This document shows, piece after piece, positions 36,286 to 45,192 of a DNA stretch of 64,000 nucleotides. This stretch comes from Lentibacillus populi (GTDB lineage Bacteria; Bacillota; Bacilli; Bacillales; Amphibacillaceae): positions 1 through 64,000 of the forward strand of contig BMJD01000004.1 in NCBI GenBank assembly GCA_014642895.1. Reading direction: 5' to 3'. The notes below the pieces were generated by a model that had not been told where the DNA came from, searched no databases, and worked only from the letters and a program-made list of their open reading frames with translations. Within the stretch, counting starts at the first letter, position 1. Each line of letters opens with the position of its first letter. The translations under genes and the position numbers were made by a program.

Positions 36286-37083
36286 CTACTCTAATATGTT
36301 TTCCAGTCCATATACTAATTCATCCAGGTTCATGACTTGATTAACCGCAAATTTGATACCGGCCATAAATGAACCGCGGTTATAGGAATCATGTTTAATT
36401 GTCAAGGTTTGTCCAGAACCGCCAAACATAACTTCCTGGTGTGCGACAAGTCCTGGTAACCGGACACTGTGGATACGCATTCCATCCATTTCCGCACCTC
36501 TTGCACCAGAAATTGTTTCCGTTTCCTCAGGATGTCCTTGCTGTTTAGCTCTGCGGGTTTCCGCAATCAGCTGTGCTGTTTTAATTGCCGAACCGGATGG
36601 CGCATCCAGTTTCTGATCATGATGCTTTTCGATAATTTCTACATCAGGGAAATGTTTTGCCGCCATTTTGGCAAATTGCATCATTAATACTGCACCAACA
36701 GCAAAATTTGGCGCGATGAGACATCCTGTTTTCACTTCCTGAGCGATTTGGGTTAATACTTCAATTTGCTCATTCGAAAGGCCCGATGTACCGACGACCG
36801 GCCGGATGTTATGATTCAATGCTTGCTTCGTATGTTCAAATGCAGCACCAGGAACAGTCAAATCAATGAATACATCTGCTTGTACCTGACCGAAGCATGC
36901 TACTGCATCTTCAAAAATTGGTACATCCAAATTGGGTAATCCTTCGACATCCTTCATCTGACTGCCGCCATTTATCCGATCAACACACGCAACCAGATTA
37001 AACGAAGCTTCATTTTCCACCATGTGGATTGCTTCTGATCCCATTTTGCCTCTTGGTCCTGCTATGATTATTTTTATGGTCAT
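36286..37083 (-). CDS. dapB: 4-hydroxy-tetrahydrodipicolinate reductase
   Basis: A step of the diaminopimelate/lysine pathway (also needed for wall and dipicolinate). 265 residues; NAD(P)-binding GPRGKMG (9-15), catalytic EKHHDQK (152-158) and LDAPSGSA (159-166). The ATG follows AGGAGGTTGAATAC, a near-perfect SD; 55 upstream codons of open frame overlap mazG and are not coding. Confidence 0.97.
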   Translation of the reverse strand: MTIKIIIAGPRGKMGSEAIHMVENEASFNLVACVDRINGGSQMKDVEGLPNLDVPIFEDAVACFGQVQADVFIDLTVPGAAFEHTKQALNHNIRPVVGTSGLSNEQIEVLTQIAQEVKTGCLIAPNFAVGAVLMMQFAKMAAKHFPDVEIIEKHHDQKLDAPSGSAIKTAQLIAETRRAKQQGHPEETETISGARGAEMDGMRIHSVRLPGLVAHQEVMFGGSGQTLTIKHDSYNRGSFMAGIKFAVNQVMNLDELVYGLENILE

Positions 37084-37114
37084 GTATTCAACCTCCTGTA
37101 AATTTTCTAGAACG

Positions 37115-37459
37115 TCACTGCCTGTCCTTTCTCGTCCACCGATCCTTATCCCGTGTTTCGATTTTGCTGATCGACCTTTCGAAAGCTTCTGAAAGGTCGA
37201 TGTCAAGTGAGTTTGCAAAACAAGATAAGACAAACAAAATATCGCCAAGCTCTTCTTCTACTGTATTTTCCTGTTCACTAAGCTTCTTCGGCTTCTCCCC
37301 ATAATAATGATTTACTTCCCGTGCCATCTCTCCCACTTCCTCGGTCAGACGAGCCATTAAACTTAATGGAGAAAAATAGCCTTCTTTAAATTGTGATATG
37401 TAAGAGTCGACACGTTTTTGTATTTCTTTCGTGCTATATATTGGTCCTTCATTAGCCAT
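37115..37459 (-). CDS. ypjD: MazG-like nucleotide pyrophosphohydrolase (YpjD)
   Basis: A 114-residue all-alpha NTP pyrophosphatase. The metal-binding helices show EEVGEMAREV (about 40-49) and EEELGDILFVL (about 68-78). It cleans noncanonical nucleotides. Start behind AGAGGAGAAT. First gene before dapB, as in B. subtilis. Confidence 0.9.
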   Translation of the reverse strand: MANEGPIYSTKEIQKRVDSYISQFKEGYFSPLSLMARLTEEVGEMAREVNHYYGEKPKKLSEQENTVEEELGDILFVLSCFANSLDIDLSEAFERSISKIETRDKDRWTRKDRQ

Positions 37460-37587
37460 CGTTATTCTCCTCTTATTTATTAATCTTCTTTCATGTTAGC
37501 GGAAAACGTACTGGTTTGACAAATTATTTATTTCCCCTTTAGGAATTTTAAGGCTTTAAACACCATTTCGATGGTGTTATTGACTAT

Positions 37588-37643
37588 AAGTTCGCGTTCA
37601 CAAGGCACCGCTTATCATTTGGTGACTTGTTGAACATCCTCTA
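37588..37643 (+). repeat. family-2 repeat, miniature copy
   Basis: gttcgcgttcacaaggcaccgcttatcatttggtgacttgttgaacatcctct: both ends plus the cgcttatcattt block, with the interior of the 29.3-kb copy removed. Slightly mutated. It lies in the 230-bp divergent gap between mazG and the yitT-family gene. Confidence 0.75.
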
Positions 37644-37689
37644 TAATAGAAAAAGTGTATTGATTGGTTTTTTAAGATAGGAGGTTTTC

Positions 37690-38565
37690 ATGATGGTCTT
37701 CGGTTTAAAAATAAAAAATATCTTTTTTATTCTAATTGGTTCCGCTATTTTCTCGTTTGGAATTGTCCACTTTAATATGCAGAATAACCTTAGTGAAGGC
37801 GGATTTACTGGGATAACATTACTTTTCTATTTTTTATGGAACTGGGATCCGGCCATAACGAATTTAGTTCTTAACGTACCAGTGTTTTTCGTCGGATGGA
37901 AATTTCTTGGGAGGACTACCTTTTTATACACGATTATCGGAACGGTTGCAGTATCATTATTCCTAAGTATTTTTCAAATTCACCCGTTCTCCATTAAATT
38001 ACAATCCGATATGACATTAGCTGCATTGTTTGCCGGGGTTTTCATCGGGATTGGTCTGGGAATTATTTTCCGGTATGGTGGGACGACTGGCGGAGTTGAT
38101 ATTATTGCCAGGATTGTTCACCGGTATGCTGGATGGAGTATGGGGAAGACAATGTTCATGTTTGACTTCACGGTGATTACAACGTCCGTCCTTGTCTATT
38201 TGGATCTTGTCGAAGGGATGTATACACTTGTTGCCGTATATATTGGTGCAAGGGTAATTGACTTTATCCAGGAAGGTGCTTATGCAGCACGGGGAGCAAC
38301 AATCATATCTGGCCACAGCGAAGAAATTGCGAAAAAAATTATTACCGATATGGATCGAGGCGTTACCGCTTTGGCAGGTAGAGGCAGTTTCACCGGGGAA
38401 TCACGGGACGTGCTCTATTGCGTTGTTGGACGAAATGAGATTGTCCGGTTAAAAGGGATCATTGAGAGCGTTGATCCGCATGCATTTGTAGCAGTCAGTT
38501 CGGTGCATGATGTTGTTGGCGAGGGATTCACACTGGACGAGAATAAAAATCCGATTAATAATTAA
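37690..38565 (+). CDS. ypjC: YitT family membrane protein (YpjC-like)
   Basis: A 291-residue protein with five or six N-terminal helices (DUF161; GGFTGI near 37-42 and GGTTGGVDIIAR near 130-141) and a cytoplasmic DUF2179 domain (about 195-285). Function unknown. The SD ATAGGAGG precedes two adjacent ATGs. In B. subtilis ypjC lies here on the same strand as its neighbours; here the gene points the other way. Confidence 0.85.
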   Translation: MMVFGLKIKNIFFILIGSAIFSFGIVHFNMQNNLSEGGFTGITLLFYFLWNWDPAITNLVLNVPVFFVGWKFLGRTTFLYTIIGTVAVSLFLSIFQIHPFSIKLQSDMTLAALFAGVFIGIGLGIIFRYGGTTGGVDIIARIVHRYAGWSMGKTMFMFDFTVITTSVLVYLDLVEGMYTLVAVYIGARVIDFIQEGAYAARGATIISGHSEEIAKKIITDMDRGVTALAGRGSFTGESRDVLYCVVGRNEIVRLKGIIESVDPHAFVAVSSVHDVVGEGFTLDENKNPINN

Positions 38566-38592
38566 ATTTACTAAGATATGTTTGTTGAACAT

Positions 38593-38626
38593 AAAAATGG
38601 ATGACAGATACCTGTCATCCATTTTT
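38593..38626. terminator. bidirectional terminator, yitT-family gene and yugP
   Basis: Perfect 15-bp stem aaaaatggatgacag/ctgtcatccattttt between convergent genes. Confidence 0.9.
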
Positions 38627-39311
38627 AATCTTGACTTGCTGTATACATCAGAATAAACCGGATTAATTCCGCAACTGCAGTTAATGCAGCAGCCACATAG
38701 GTTAATGCAGCAGCACTTAAAACTTTTTTCGTTTCACGCTCTTCAGTATTTCGGATTATCCCTGTTGATACTAACTGCTCCATCGCCCTGCTTGATGCAT
38801 TATATTCGACCGGCAATGTAATGACTTGAAACAGCACAGCAGCTGAGAAAAAGATAATTCCGAATAGAAATAAGTTTGACATGCTAAAAATAATCCCGGC
38901 AATAATTAAAAAGAACGATGCATTTGAACCGAAACTAGCTATAGGTGCCAGTGCACTTCTAAATCGTAAAAATGCATATTCTTCTGCGTCCTGGATGGCA
39001 TGCCCCACTTCATGTGCAGCAATTGCTGACGAAGCCATTGATTGGCCATGAAAATTGCCACTGGAAAGTCTTACTACCTTTTTCCTTGGGTCATAGTGGT
39101 CGGAAAGAAATCCTCTTGTTTCCTGTACTTGTACATCGTAAATACCGTTATCATGCAAAATCTTTTGGGCCACCTGAGCACCCGTCATCTGTGAGGATGT
39201 TGGTTTTTTTGCATATTTTTTATATGTGCCTTTTACTCTTGATTGCGCCCACAACGGGATGATCATTAACAACGCAATATAAATAATATATCCACCAAAT
39301 CCAGCGAACAT
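38625..39311 (-). CDS. yugP: zinc membrane metallopeptidase, YugP family
   Basis: A 228-residue M48-like neutral peptidase with helices at the N-terminus (about 5-22) and three more toward the C-terminus. The zinc motif HEVGH is at 100-104. Role unproven. The ATG 7 nt after GGAGG is used rather than the ATG overlapping it. It is inserted among the ypj genes, which is not its B. subtilis position. Confidence 0.88.
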   Translation of the reverse strand: MFAGFGGYIIYIALLMIIPLWAQSRVKGTYKKYAKKPTSSQMTGAQVAQKILHDNGIYDVQVQETRGFLSDHYDPRKKVVRLSSGNFHGQSMASSAIAAHEVGHAIQDAEEYAFLRFRSALAPIASFGSNASFFLIIAGIIFSMSNLFLFGIIFFSAAVLFQVITLPVEYNASSRAMEQLVSTGIIRNTEERETKKVLSAAALTYVAAALTAVAELIRFILMYTASQD

Positions 39312-39379
39312 TTGCATTCCTCCATCTAATTATAAAAAATCTATCTTAAGGTCAATTTTAGTCAAAAACAGCCCAAAAG

Positions 39380-39643
39380 TCAACTGTCAGGTCCTTTTTT
39401 TGTCCGCTTTTTTTCTTCCCCCTTATACTTGCGAAAACTGACATAGGATAAGGTTATCGCAATTAAACCGCCGACAATGGCAATGATCCAATAAAATAAT
39501 GTCATATCATTGGTTGTCTTTACATCCGTTATATTCGTGCTGATGGTTGCTTGCATTGCAGCAGTGATGTTCGGTAAAAAAGCCAAAACCCCTATGATCA
39601 AGCCAATAAAAAGCGCTGTATAAACAACTCTCAGATGCTTCAT
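39380..39643 (-). CDS. short YpjB-like sporulation membrane protein
   Basis: An 87-residue protein with an N-terminal helix or signal (about 5-25), a 25-residue polar linker, a second helix (about 48-68) and a basic tail, FRKYKGEEKKR. It stands where ypjB (about 264 residues) is in B. subtilis, and the C-terminal helix plus basic tail resembles that family, so it may be a YpjB that has lost its outer domain. The match is by position and topology only. Start behind GGGGGGATC. Confidence 0.5.
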   Translation of the reverse strand: MKHLRVVYTALFIGLIIGVLAFLPNITAAMQATISTNITDVKTTNDMTLFYWIIAIVGGLIAITLSYVSFRKYKGEEKKRTKKGPDS

Positions 39644-39715
39644 AGAGATCCCCCCGCATACATCTTCTAACAATAATGTATGTGGCTGATTACGGATTTA
39701 TAACGGACAAATTCA

Positions 39716-40297
39716 TTATCTTGTTGTACTATTCTTCCCTTTAACCGTAAGTAAATACGCAATCATAATCGATAAAACACTAAGCCAAAATGTAAAGTAA
39801 CCGATTTCTTTCATGTAAATTGTTAATGAACCATACATTGGCATCATTCCAAAAACGTAATCAATGATATCATTATGCAGGGTCCAAACAGCGGCAACTG
39901 CAATATGCCGTAATCTGATTTTATAAAATGGGGCATAAAGCAAACCCTGTATTGCCATAGCACCATGTGAGGCGATCAGCATATACCCCTGCCAGCTTAA
40001 ACTTCCATCGATATATAATGTTAACAGGTTCATCACGACAGCCCATATTCCGTATTTAAATAGTGTGATGATTGCCAGTGCTTCGATATAAGGTGCGTTT
40101 TTCCTGATTAAGAAGAAAAAAAGGACGATTGTAAAAAATAAACTTGCTGTTGGACTATCCGGAACGAAAATCAGAAATATTGGTGGCGTTATGGCTAGCT
40201 GCTGCTTATACCAGATATATCCGTAAATTGTACCAAGAAAATTGATAATAAATAAAAAAAGAATAAACTTTCTGTCCTGTAATATGTATTTTACCAT
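39716..40297 (-). CDS. ypjA: YpjA, DUF1405 membrane protein
   Basis: A 193-residue polytopic protein with five or six helices; the family patterns PDSPTASLFF (about 46-55), SHGAMAIQGLLY and NDIIDYVFGM are visible. Function unknown; always near qcrABC in Bacillaceae. It is separated from qcrC by a terminator. Confidence 0.85.
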   Translation of the reverse strand: MVKYILQDRKFILFLFIINFLGTIYGYIWYKQQLAITPPIFLIFVPDSPTASLFFTIVLFFFLIRKNAPYIEALAIITLFKYGIWAVVMNLLTLYIDGSLSWQGYMLIASHGAMAIQGLLYAPFYKIRLRHIAVAAVWTLHNDIIDYVFGMMPMYGSLTIYMKEIGYFTFWLSVLSIMIAYLLTVKGKNSTTR

Positions 40298-40329
40298 TAT
40301 TTGCGATCCTTTCTATCCATACAAGAATG

Positions 40330-40369
40330 GAAAAAGACACCTTCACCATTCGATATGGCAAAGGTGTCT
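40330..40369 (-). terminator. qcrABC terminator
   Basis: agacacctt/aaggtgtct stem, followed by T5 on the minus strand, just after qcrC. Confidence 0.85.
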
Positions 40370-40388
40370 AGGACAATGTCTTGATTAT

Positions 40389-41165
40389 TTACTTTGCTTG
40401 CTCGTTAACTGAAACGATAAAATCTGCTAATTGTTGCAATTCTTCATCGGATCCCTTGAATATACCTGGAGGCATATCGCCAGTACCTTCTTGCGCAATT
40501 TTCTTGATTTCATCAGCAGAATGATCAATCCCCACTAAGGAAGGTGCAGAAGCGCCACCTTGCAAATCATCCCCATGGCAAGACGTACAGTTGTCTTGGA
40601 ACACTGCATAGCCTGGGTCATCTTTATCAATATCTACTTGAACGGTTGGTTCCGGTTTATTTGCTTCGGCACGGGCTTCCCAGTCAACATGTGAAGATGA
40701 TTCATATGTCAACCAAACGACAGATGCTACGCCAAGCAGCATCATACCGACAGCAATCGGACGCTGATGTGGTCTTCTCCCAGGTCCACGATCCAAAAAT
40801 GGTGCCAATAGTAAGCCGCCGAACGCAAGACCCGGAATGACAATAATACCAAATAGAACATATGGTCCGCTCGCGAAATCATATTTTAACAATTCATACA
40901 AGAATAAGAAATACCAATCTGGTAATGGTATATAACCCGCATTTGTCGGATCTGCCATTCCTTCCAGTGGTGAAGGATGTGCAACTGTTAAACAGAGAAA
41001 TCCAACCAGGAATACAGCACCAACCAGCCATTCTTTTAATAAAAAGTTGGGCCAAAAAGCTTCTGTTCTTCCAGGATATTCTGAATAATCTTTCGGAATA
41101 TTTGGTTTCGTGTCAGCCGAAATTCGCGAATCGCCAACAAATTTCATTCCTTTACCCTTATGCAC
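40389..41165 (-). CDS. qcrC: menaquinol:cytochrome c reductase, cytochrome b/c subunit
   Basis: Subunit IV fused to cytochrome c; 258 residues. Three helices (about 48-65, 105-122, 138-154) are followed by a c-type domain with CTSCH at 193-197 and a Met ligand in GDMPPGIF (about 230-237). It passes electrons from the Rieske protein to downstream cytochrome c. GTG start 8 nt after AAAGGAGGGG, beginning MHKGKGMKFVGDSR as in B. subtilis. Confidence 0.97.
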   Translation of the reverse strand: MHKGKGMKFVGDSRISADTKPNIPKDYSEYPGRTEAFWPNFLLKEWLVGAVFLVGFLCLTVAHPSPLEGMADPTNAGYIPLPDWYFLFLYELLKYDFASGPYVLFGIIVIPGLAFGGLLLAPFLDRGPGRRPHQRPIAVGMMLLGVASVVWLTYESSSHVDWEARAEANKPEPTVQVDIDKDDPGYAVFQDNCTSCHGDDLQGGASAPSLVGIDHSADEIKKIAQEGTGDMPPGIFKGSDEELQQLADFIVSVNEQAK

Positions 41166-41185
41166 AGCTTTCCCCTCCTTTTATT

Positions 41186-41860
41186 TTATAGTGGTCCGGA
41201 AATTCCTTGTTTACGTATTAATAAAAAGTGAACAGCCATTAAGGCAAATAGCGCCCCTGGTAAGAAAAATACGTGAATGGCAAAGAATCGCGTTAGCGTC
41301 TGAGCACCTACAATACTTACATCACCGGCTAATAGCGTTTTTATCCAATCACCAATAAATGGCACTTGTCCGGCAATATCAAGTCCAACCTGTGTTGCAA
41401 AATATGCTTTATTATCCCATGGGAGTAAATATCCCGTGAATCCAAGGCCGAGCATACAGAAGAATAATAATACCCCAACCATCCAGTTAAGTTCACGTGG
41501 TTTTTTATACGCGCCTTGGAAGAACACGCGCAATGTATGTAAAAAAAGCATTACAATTACAACACTTGCGCCCCAGTGATGCATACCTCTTACTATCTGC
41601 CCATGAGCCACTTCTGTTTGTAAGTAATAAACAGATTTCCATGCATTTTCAATATCCGGAACATAATACATGGTTAGAAACATTCCGGAAAGTATTTGTA
41701 TTACTGTAACGAAAAATGTTAAGCCCCCAAAACAATATACAAAAGCTGAAAAATGGTGTGCAGGGTTAACGTGTTCCGGTACTTCGTGATCCGCAATATC
41801 GCGCCATAAAGGCGTAATATCTACGCGTTCATCAATCCAATCATACATTTTCTGCAGCAT
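41186..41860 (-). CDS. qcrB: menaquinol:cytochrome c reductase, cytochrome b subunit
   Basis: A 224-residue cytochrome b6-type protein with four helices. It has the heme ligand histidines, and Cys43 (FVYCFGG) at the position that binds an extra covalent heme c in B. subtilis. Middle gene of qcrA-qcrB-qcrC; 6 bp after qcrA and 20 bp before qcrC. Confidence 0.97.
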   Translation of the reverse strand: MLQKMYDWIDERVDITPLWRDIADHEVPEHVNPAHHFSAFVYCFGGLTFFVTVIQILSGMFLTMYYVPDIENAWKSVYYLQTEVAHGQIVRGMHHWGASVVIVMLFLHTLRVFFQGAYKKPRELNWMVGVLLFFCMLGLGFTGYLLPWDNKAYFATQVGLDIAGQVPFIGDWIKTLLAGDVSIVGAQTLTRFFAIHVFFLPGALFALMAVHFLLIRKQGISGPL

Positions 41861-41866
41861 ATTCTA

Positions 41867-42379
41867 TTACGCCTCCCCTTGTGGTTTTGCTTCGCCAAGG
41901 AACAACATTCCATCTTTTATTTTCGTTTCATAAACGTCAAGTGGAGCATTTGGTGGTGTGTGTGGAACATTTACCCCATCCTTCGTATAACGCCCTCCGT
42001 GGCATGGGCAATAAAACTGATCCGGAAATTCTTCACTGCCTTCCCACGAAACAAAACAGCCAAGGTGCTTACATATTGGGGAAAGTGCGACAACATCACC
42101 ATTATCATCTTTATATACCCAAGCCGCTTTGTCGACTTTAGATTCATACCATGCATCAACCTGATCAATTTTCCAGTCGACACGCTGTGGTTCATTAGTA
42201 AGATCATCGACAGCTATTTTAACATTTACTAACTCACCTGCTGCTGATGGCTGCAAAACTGGATCAACTGCCATCCGTAACATTGGCACAAGCATACCAG
42301 CTGCCATAAATCCACCCACACCTGTTAACGTATAATTAAGAAATTGCCGACGGGATACTTGTTGCTTCTTTTCACTCAT
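41867..42379 (-). CDS. qcrA: menaquinol:cytochrome c reductase, Rieske iron-sulfur subunit
   Basis: A 170-residue protein. An N-terminal SRRQFL twin-arginine motif and helix (9-35) anchor it; the [2Fe-2S] ligands are Cys103, His105, Cys124 and His127 with the disulfide pair Cys108 and Cys126 (CKHLGC and CPCHGG). The start follows GAGGGGGG. First gene of the bc complex operon. Confidence 0.96.
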   Translation of the reverse strand: MSEKKQQVSRRQFLNYTLTGVGGFMAAGMLVPMLRMAVDPVLQPSAAGELVNVKIAVDDLTNEPQRVDWKIDQVDAWYESKVDKAAWVYKDDNGDVVALSPICKHLGCFVSWEGSEEFPDQFYCPCHGGRYTKDGVNVPHTPPNAPLDVYETKIKDGMLFLGEAKPQGEA

Positions 42380-42523
42380 GATTTTCCCCCCTCTATTCAT
42401 TTTACTCGGGACTTTATTAATCAGATTACTAGGACATTACCATGATAGCGCAAACTGTTTGTCCGGTCAATATATATTCCCTATTGTAACAAAAGTTTCG
42501 CAATATGCTCTCCAAACGATTTT

Positions 42524-42985
42524 CTATGACCAATAGGATTTGATTAATTCACTAATCTGATTCACCTGATCGTTAACAAAAGTACGCATTTCTTGTGAAT
42601 GGATATCACCCGTTTTGATGCCAGGCAGCCAGATTAGCGTTCCATCCAGCAGTTGTTCATGCTTCTTCCATTTAGCGTCAAAGGTGACAAAGAATACATG
42701 CTTGAATGGCTGTGCTGTAATTTCCTTAACCCACAAATTCAGCCGTTTTACTTCAGCATCTTTTATTTCCGATGGTAAGTAATAATAATTCGGAACTAAT
42801 AACACTCTCCCGGTTAACTCCTTTTCTATTTCTTTCGTAAAAATAGTTAATACTTCTCCTTGAAATGCACCAATATCAATACTTGCATCCTGTGACAGCT
42901 GAAATGGAATCAGTGGAATAATAACGGTATCAACATATTCCTTTGCCTGTATGTATTGCTGTAAATCCTGTTTGACCCACTGCAT
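42524..42985 (-). CDS. ypiF: YpiF, DUF2487 protein
   Basis: A 153-residue soluble protein beginning MQWVKQDL, with VDTVIIPLIPFQ (about 17-28) and VLLVPNYYYLPSE blocks typical of DUF2487. Function unknown; always next to qcrA. The upstream open frame runs into a repeat and is not part of it. Confidence 0.82.
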   Translation of the reverse strand: MQWVKQDLQQYIQAKEYVDTVIIPLIPFQLSQDASIDIGAFQGEVLTIFTKEIEKELTGRVLLVPNYYYLPSEIKDAEVKRLNLWVKEITAQPFKHVFFVTFDAKWKKHEQLLDGTLIWLPGIKTGDIHSQEMRTFVNDQVNQISELIKSYWS

Positions 42986-43036
42986 AGTAAAATCAGCCTT
43001 TCTCTTTATTCTTTTACAAAAGGATAAAAAATATAA

Positions 43037-43088
43037 GTGCGTGTTCAAAAAGTCGCCGCTTATCATTTGGTGACTTTTTAAACATCCT
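43037..43088 (+). repeat. family-2 repeat, miniature copy
   Basis: gtgcgtgttcaaaaagtcgcc, then cgcttatcattt, then ggtgactttttaaacatcct. It differs from the copy at 52.9 kb by one base in about 50 and lacks the same interior part. It lies just after the ypiB terminator. Confidence 0.88.
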
Positions 43089-43124
43089 AAAATGTTGTTC
43101 TTCTAAATCTTATCCTAAACAGGT

Positions 43125-43164
43125 AAAAAAAATCAACCTATTGCTTCAACAGCTTAGGTTGATT
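43125..43164 (-). terminator. ypiB terminator overlapping its stop
   Basis: aatcaaccta/taggttgatt stem followed by T7 on the minus strand. The ypiB TAG is inside the right arm. Confidence 0.8.
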
Positions 43165-43713
43165 CTTATTAGCGGACTCCAAATTATGTAACTTTTGCAC
43201 CAGTTCTGCGAATTTTTGCTGATCTTTCTCATCCAGAGCCTGGTCAATTTCCTTTTGGAGCATGCTTCGCCGGTAATCATAAACCGTTTTATCCAGCAGC
43301 TGTTTCGCTAGCTCCTGATCCTTTTTCGTAATAAAGTAGTCTTCCGGTACAAAAGGATTATCTTCTAAAACGGCAACATAAAGCGCATTTTGGTTGGAAT
43401 TGCGAAAATTCAACTGAATAAATAAAGGTTCCTGTTGATTTAAGCGAATATCATGAAATGATTTTTCCGCGTCGGTTGTGACTAATTGACTTTTGTAAAA
43501 CCGGAATGGCACCTCGTTGGAGCAGTGGCTGCTCATAATGATTGCCCGCGGACAAAACCTGGCACCCCTTATAAAGTGAACATTTGTCAATATGTCGTCA
43601 TGATTGATTAAATAATTAAGAATCCAAACACTTTCACGCTTTTTTAATTGATAATGATTTAAAAACCACTTAATAAAACTCTTTTTATCGTTTACGGAAA
43701 CAGGAGTTTGCAT
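43138..43713 (-). CDS. ypiB: YpiB, UPF0302/IDEAL-domain protein
   Basis: A 191-residue protein with an N-terminal UPF0302 domain (SFIKWFLNHYQLKKRESVW near 12-30) and a C-terminal IDEAL-type segment (EIDQALDEKDQQKFAEL near 156-172). Implicated with YpiA in phosphatidylglycerol-related quality control in B. subtilis; mechanism unclear. 23 bp after ypiA. Confidence 0.88.
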   Translation of the reverse strand: MQTPVSVNDKKSFIKWFLNHYQLKKRESVWILNYLINHDDILTNVHFIRGARFCPRAIIMSSHCSNEVPFRFYKSQLVTTDAEKSFHDIRLNQQEPLFIQLNFRNSNQNALYVAVLEDNPFVPEDYFITKKDQELAKQLLDKTVYDYRRSMLQKEIDQALDEKDQQKFAELVQKLHNLESANKNQPKLLKQ

Positions 43714-43736
43714 TGTCTACCTCCTTTAATAGCCAT

Positions 43737-44999
43737 TTATGAATCTGTTGCTTCGCTTAGGCGATTGTAAAATTCTTCAACCTCATAATCTTCTGGTTGC
43801 TGATGCAAATATGTTTGAAAAATTGGCAGTGCTTCTGCTACCCTCCCTTCTTCCGTTAAAAAGTAAGCAAACTCTTTTAAAAATTCACTGTCTTTATTAA
43901 GGCTATTATATGCTTCCCGGTAATGATTTAATGCATCTTTATACGATTCTGTTTGATTGTATGCTCTTGCCAATTCCCACTCGTATAATGGGTCTTCAGC
44001 ACCAGTTTTTTTAATCTCTTCCAGCAGTTCAATAATTTTCGCATCATCATTTTTTGTTTTGAACATTTCAATGAGAAAAAGAACCGCTTCCTTGTAGTCC
44101 GGATCTAGCGCAATTGCTTGTTGAACCCATTTTTCACTTTCTTTGTCATCATTTAACTGATGGGCCAATGATCCTGCATAAAAGAACAGTTCCTTATTAA
44201 ATTCGTTAGCCTGCAAGCCCTTTTTGGCCGTTTTATAAGCACTTTCGGGCATCCCCTCTTCTTCATAAACCTTGGCCAGCTGATAATATACAGTGTGGTA
44301 ATATGGGTCAATCTCAATTACTTGCTCCCATGCTTTAATCGAAATGTCTTTTCTTCCAGCCTGGTATGCAGTAAGCCCATATTTAAATAATGTATCCGAA
44401 TCCTCATTATCGACATCCTGATAAATGGCCAGGGCTTCCTCATATTCTCCAATTCCGGCATAACATTCAGCTAAACGTTCAGGAATCGACACATTCGCCA
44501 TTTCATTTGTTAGACCGATTACTTTTTCATAATACGTCATTGCTTTTTTATAATCTCCTGTTGAAAACAGTAATTCACCTAATGCGAAATTGATAATAGG
44601 CTCTGTCGGATTCAATTGCTTTGCGGATAGCAATTTCTGTTCCGCTACTTCAAATAAACCTTGGGCCTGATACAAATCTGCCAGTTGAATTAATGCTTCC
44701 AGGTAAGATTCGTCATCCTCCTGTATATCATTCAGCAGGTTAATGGCTGCTTCATCATTTTCAAGCTCGGTATAAATATCGGCAAGCATGACTTTAATTT
44801 CACTTTCCTTTGGGTATTGCTGTAATAACTCCTGCAAGATATTGCTCGCTTCCTGGAGAAACCCCCATTGGATAAAGAGTTCCGCAATAGTAAAACGTTC
44901 TTCCTCATCAGCCACTGGCAAATAATCTTCCAATAGGGCAATTGCTTCATTGCTTTTTTTATTTTCCATTAAATGAACGGCTTTCATTATCGTTTCCAA
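43737..44999 (-). CDS. ypiA: YpiA, tetratricopeptide-repeat protein
   Basis: 420 residues made almost entirely of TPR units from about residue 20 on (recurring A-x-Y-x-x-A and L-x-P patterns). A scaffold-type cytoplasmic protein of unknown partner. A TTG start 7 nt after AAAGGATG fits. ypiA-ypiB form an operon; two repeat elements separate it from aroA. Confidence 0.9.
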   Translation of the reverse strand: METIMKAVHLMENKKSNEAIALLEDYLPVADEEERFTIAELFIQWGFLQEASNILQELLQQYPKESEIKVMLADIYTELENDEAAINLLNDIQEDDESYLEALIQLADLYQAQGLFEVAEQKLLSAKQLNPTEPIINFALGELLFSTGDYKKAMTYYEKVIGLTNEMANVSIPERLAECYAGIGEYEEALAIYQDVDNEDSDTLFKYGLTAYQAGRKDISIKAWEQVIEIDPYYHTVYYQLAKVYEEEGMPESAYKTAKKGLQANEFNKELFFYAGSLAHQLNDDKESEKWVQQAIALDPDYKEAVLFLIEMFKTKNDDAKIIELLEEIKKTGAEDPLYEWELARAYNQTESYKDALNHYREAYNSLNKDSEFLKEFAYFLTEEGRVAEALPIFQTYLHQQPEDYEVEEFYNRLSEATDS

Positions 45000-45040
45000 A
45001 CTGGTACATCCTTTCCGGCAACAAACTGATTACAGTAAAA

Positions 45041-45126
45041 GAGGATGGTCAAAAAGTTGCCAAACGGTAAGTGGTGCATTCCGAAGTTGACTCACTTCCA
45101 AATTTAGCAGTTGTTTGAACACGCCT
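45041..45126 (-). repeat. family-2 repeat, short divergent copy
   Basis: Reads gaggatggtcaaaaagttgccaaa at one end and ttgtttgaacacgcct at the other. The interior is different from the other copies. Confidence 0.65.
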
Positions 45127-45151
45127 GTCACATAAATTTTATCATAGATTG

Positions 45152-45182
45152 AAAAAGAATCCACATAAGCGGATTCTTTCTT
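45152..45182. terminator. terminator-like hairpin upstream of ypiA
   Basis: aaagaatcc/ggattcttt stem with A5 before and TTTC after, between the two repeats. Confidence 0.55.
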
Positions 45183-45192
45183 ATAAGATAAG

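Noticed and set aside
37084-37248. 55-residue extension of DapB
   Set aside because: Overlaps the mazG coding region; the ATG behind AGGAGG gives the normal N-terminal nucleotide fold.
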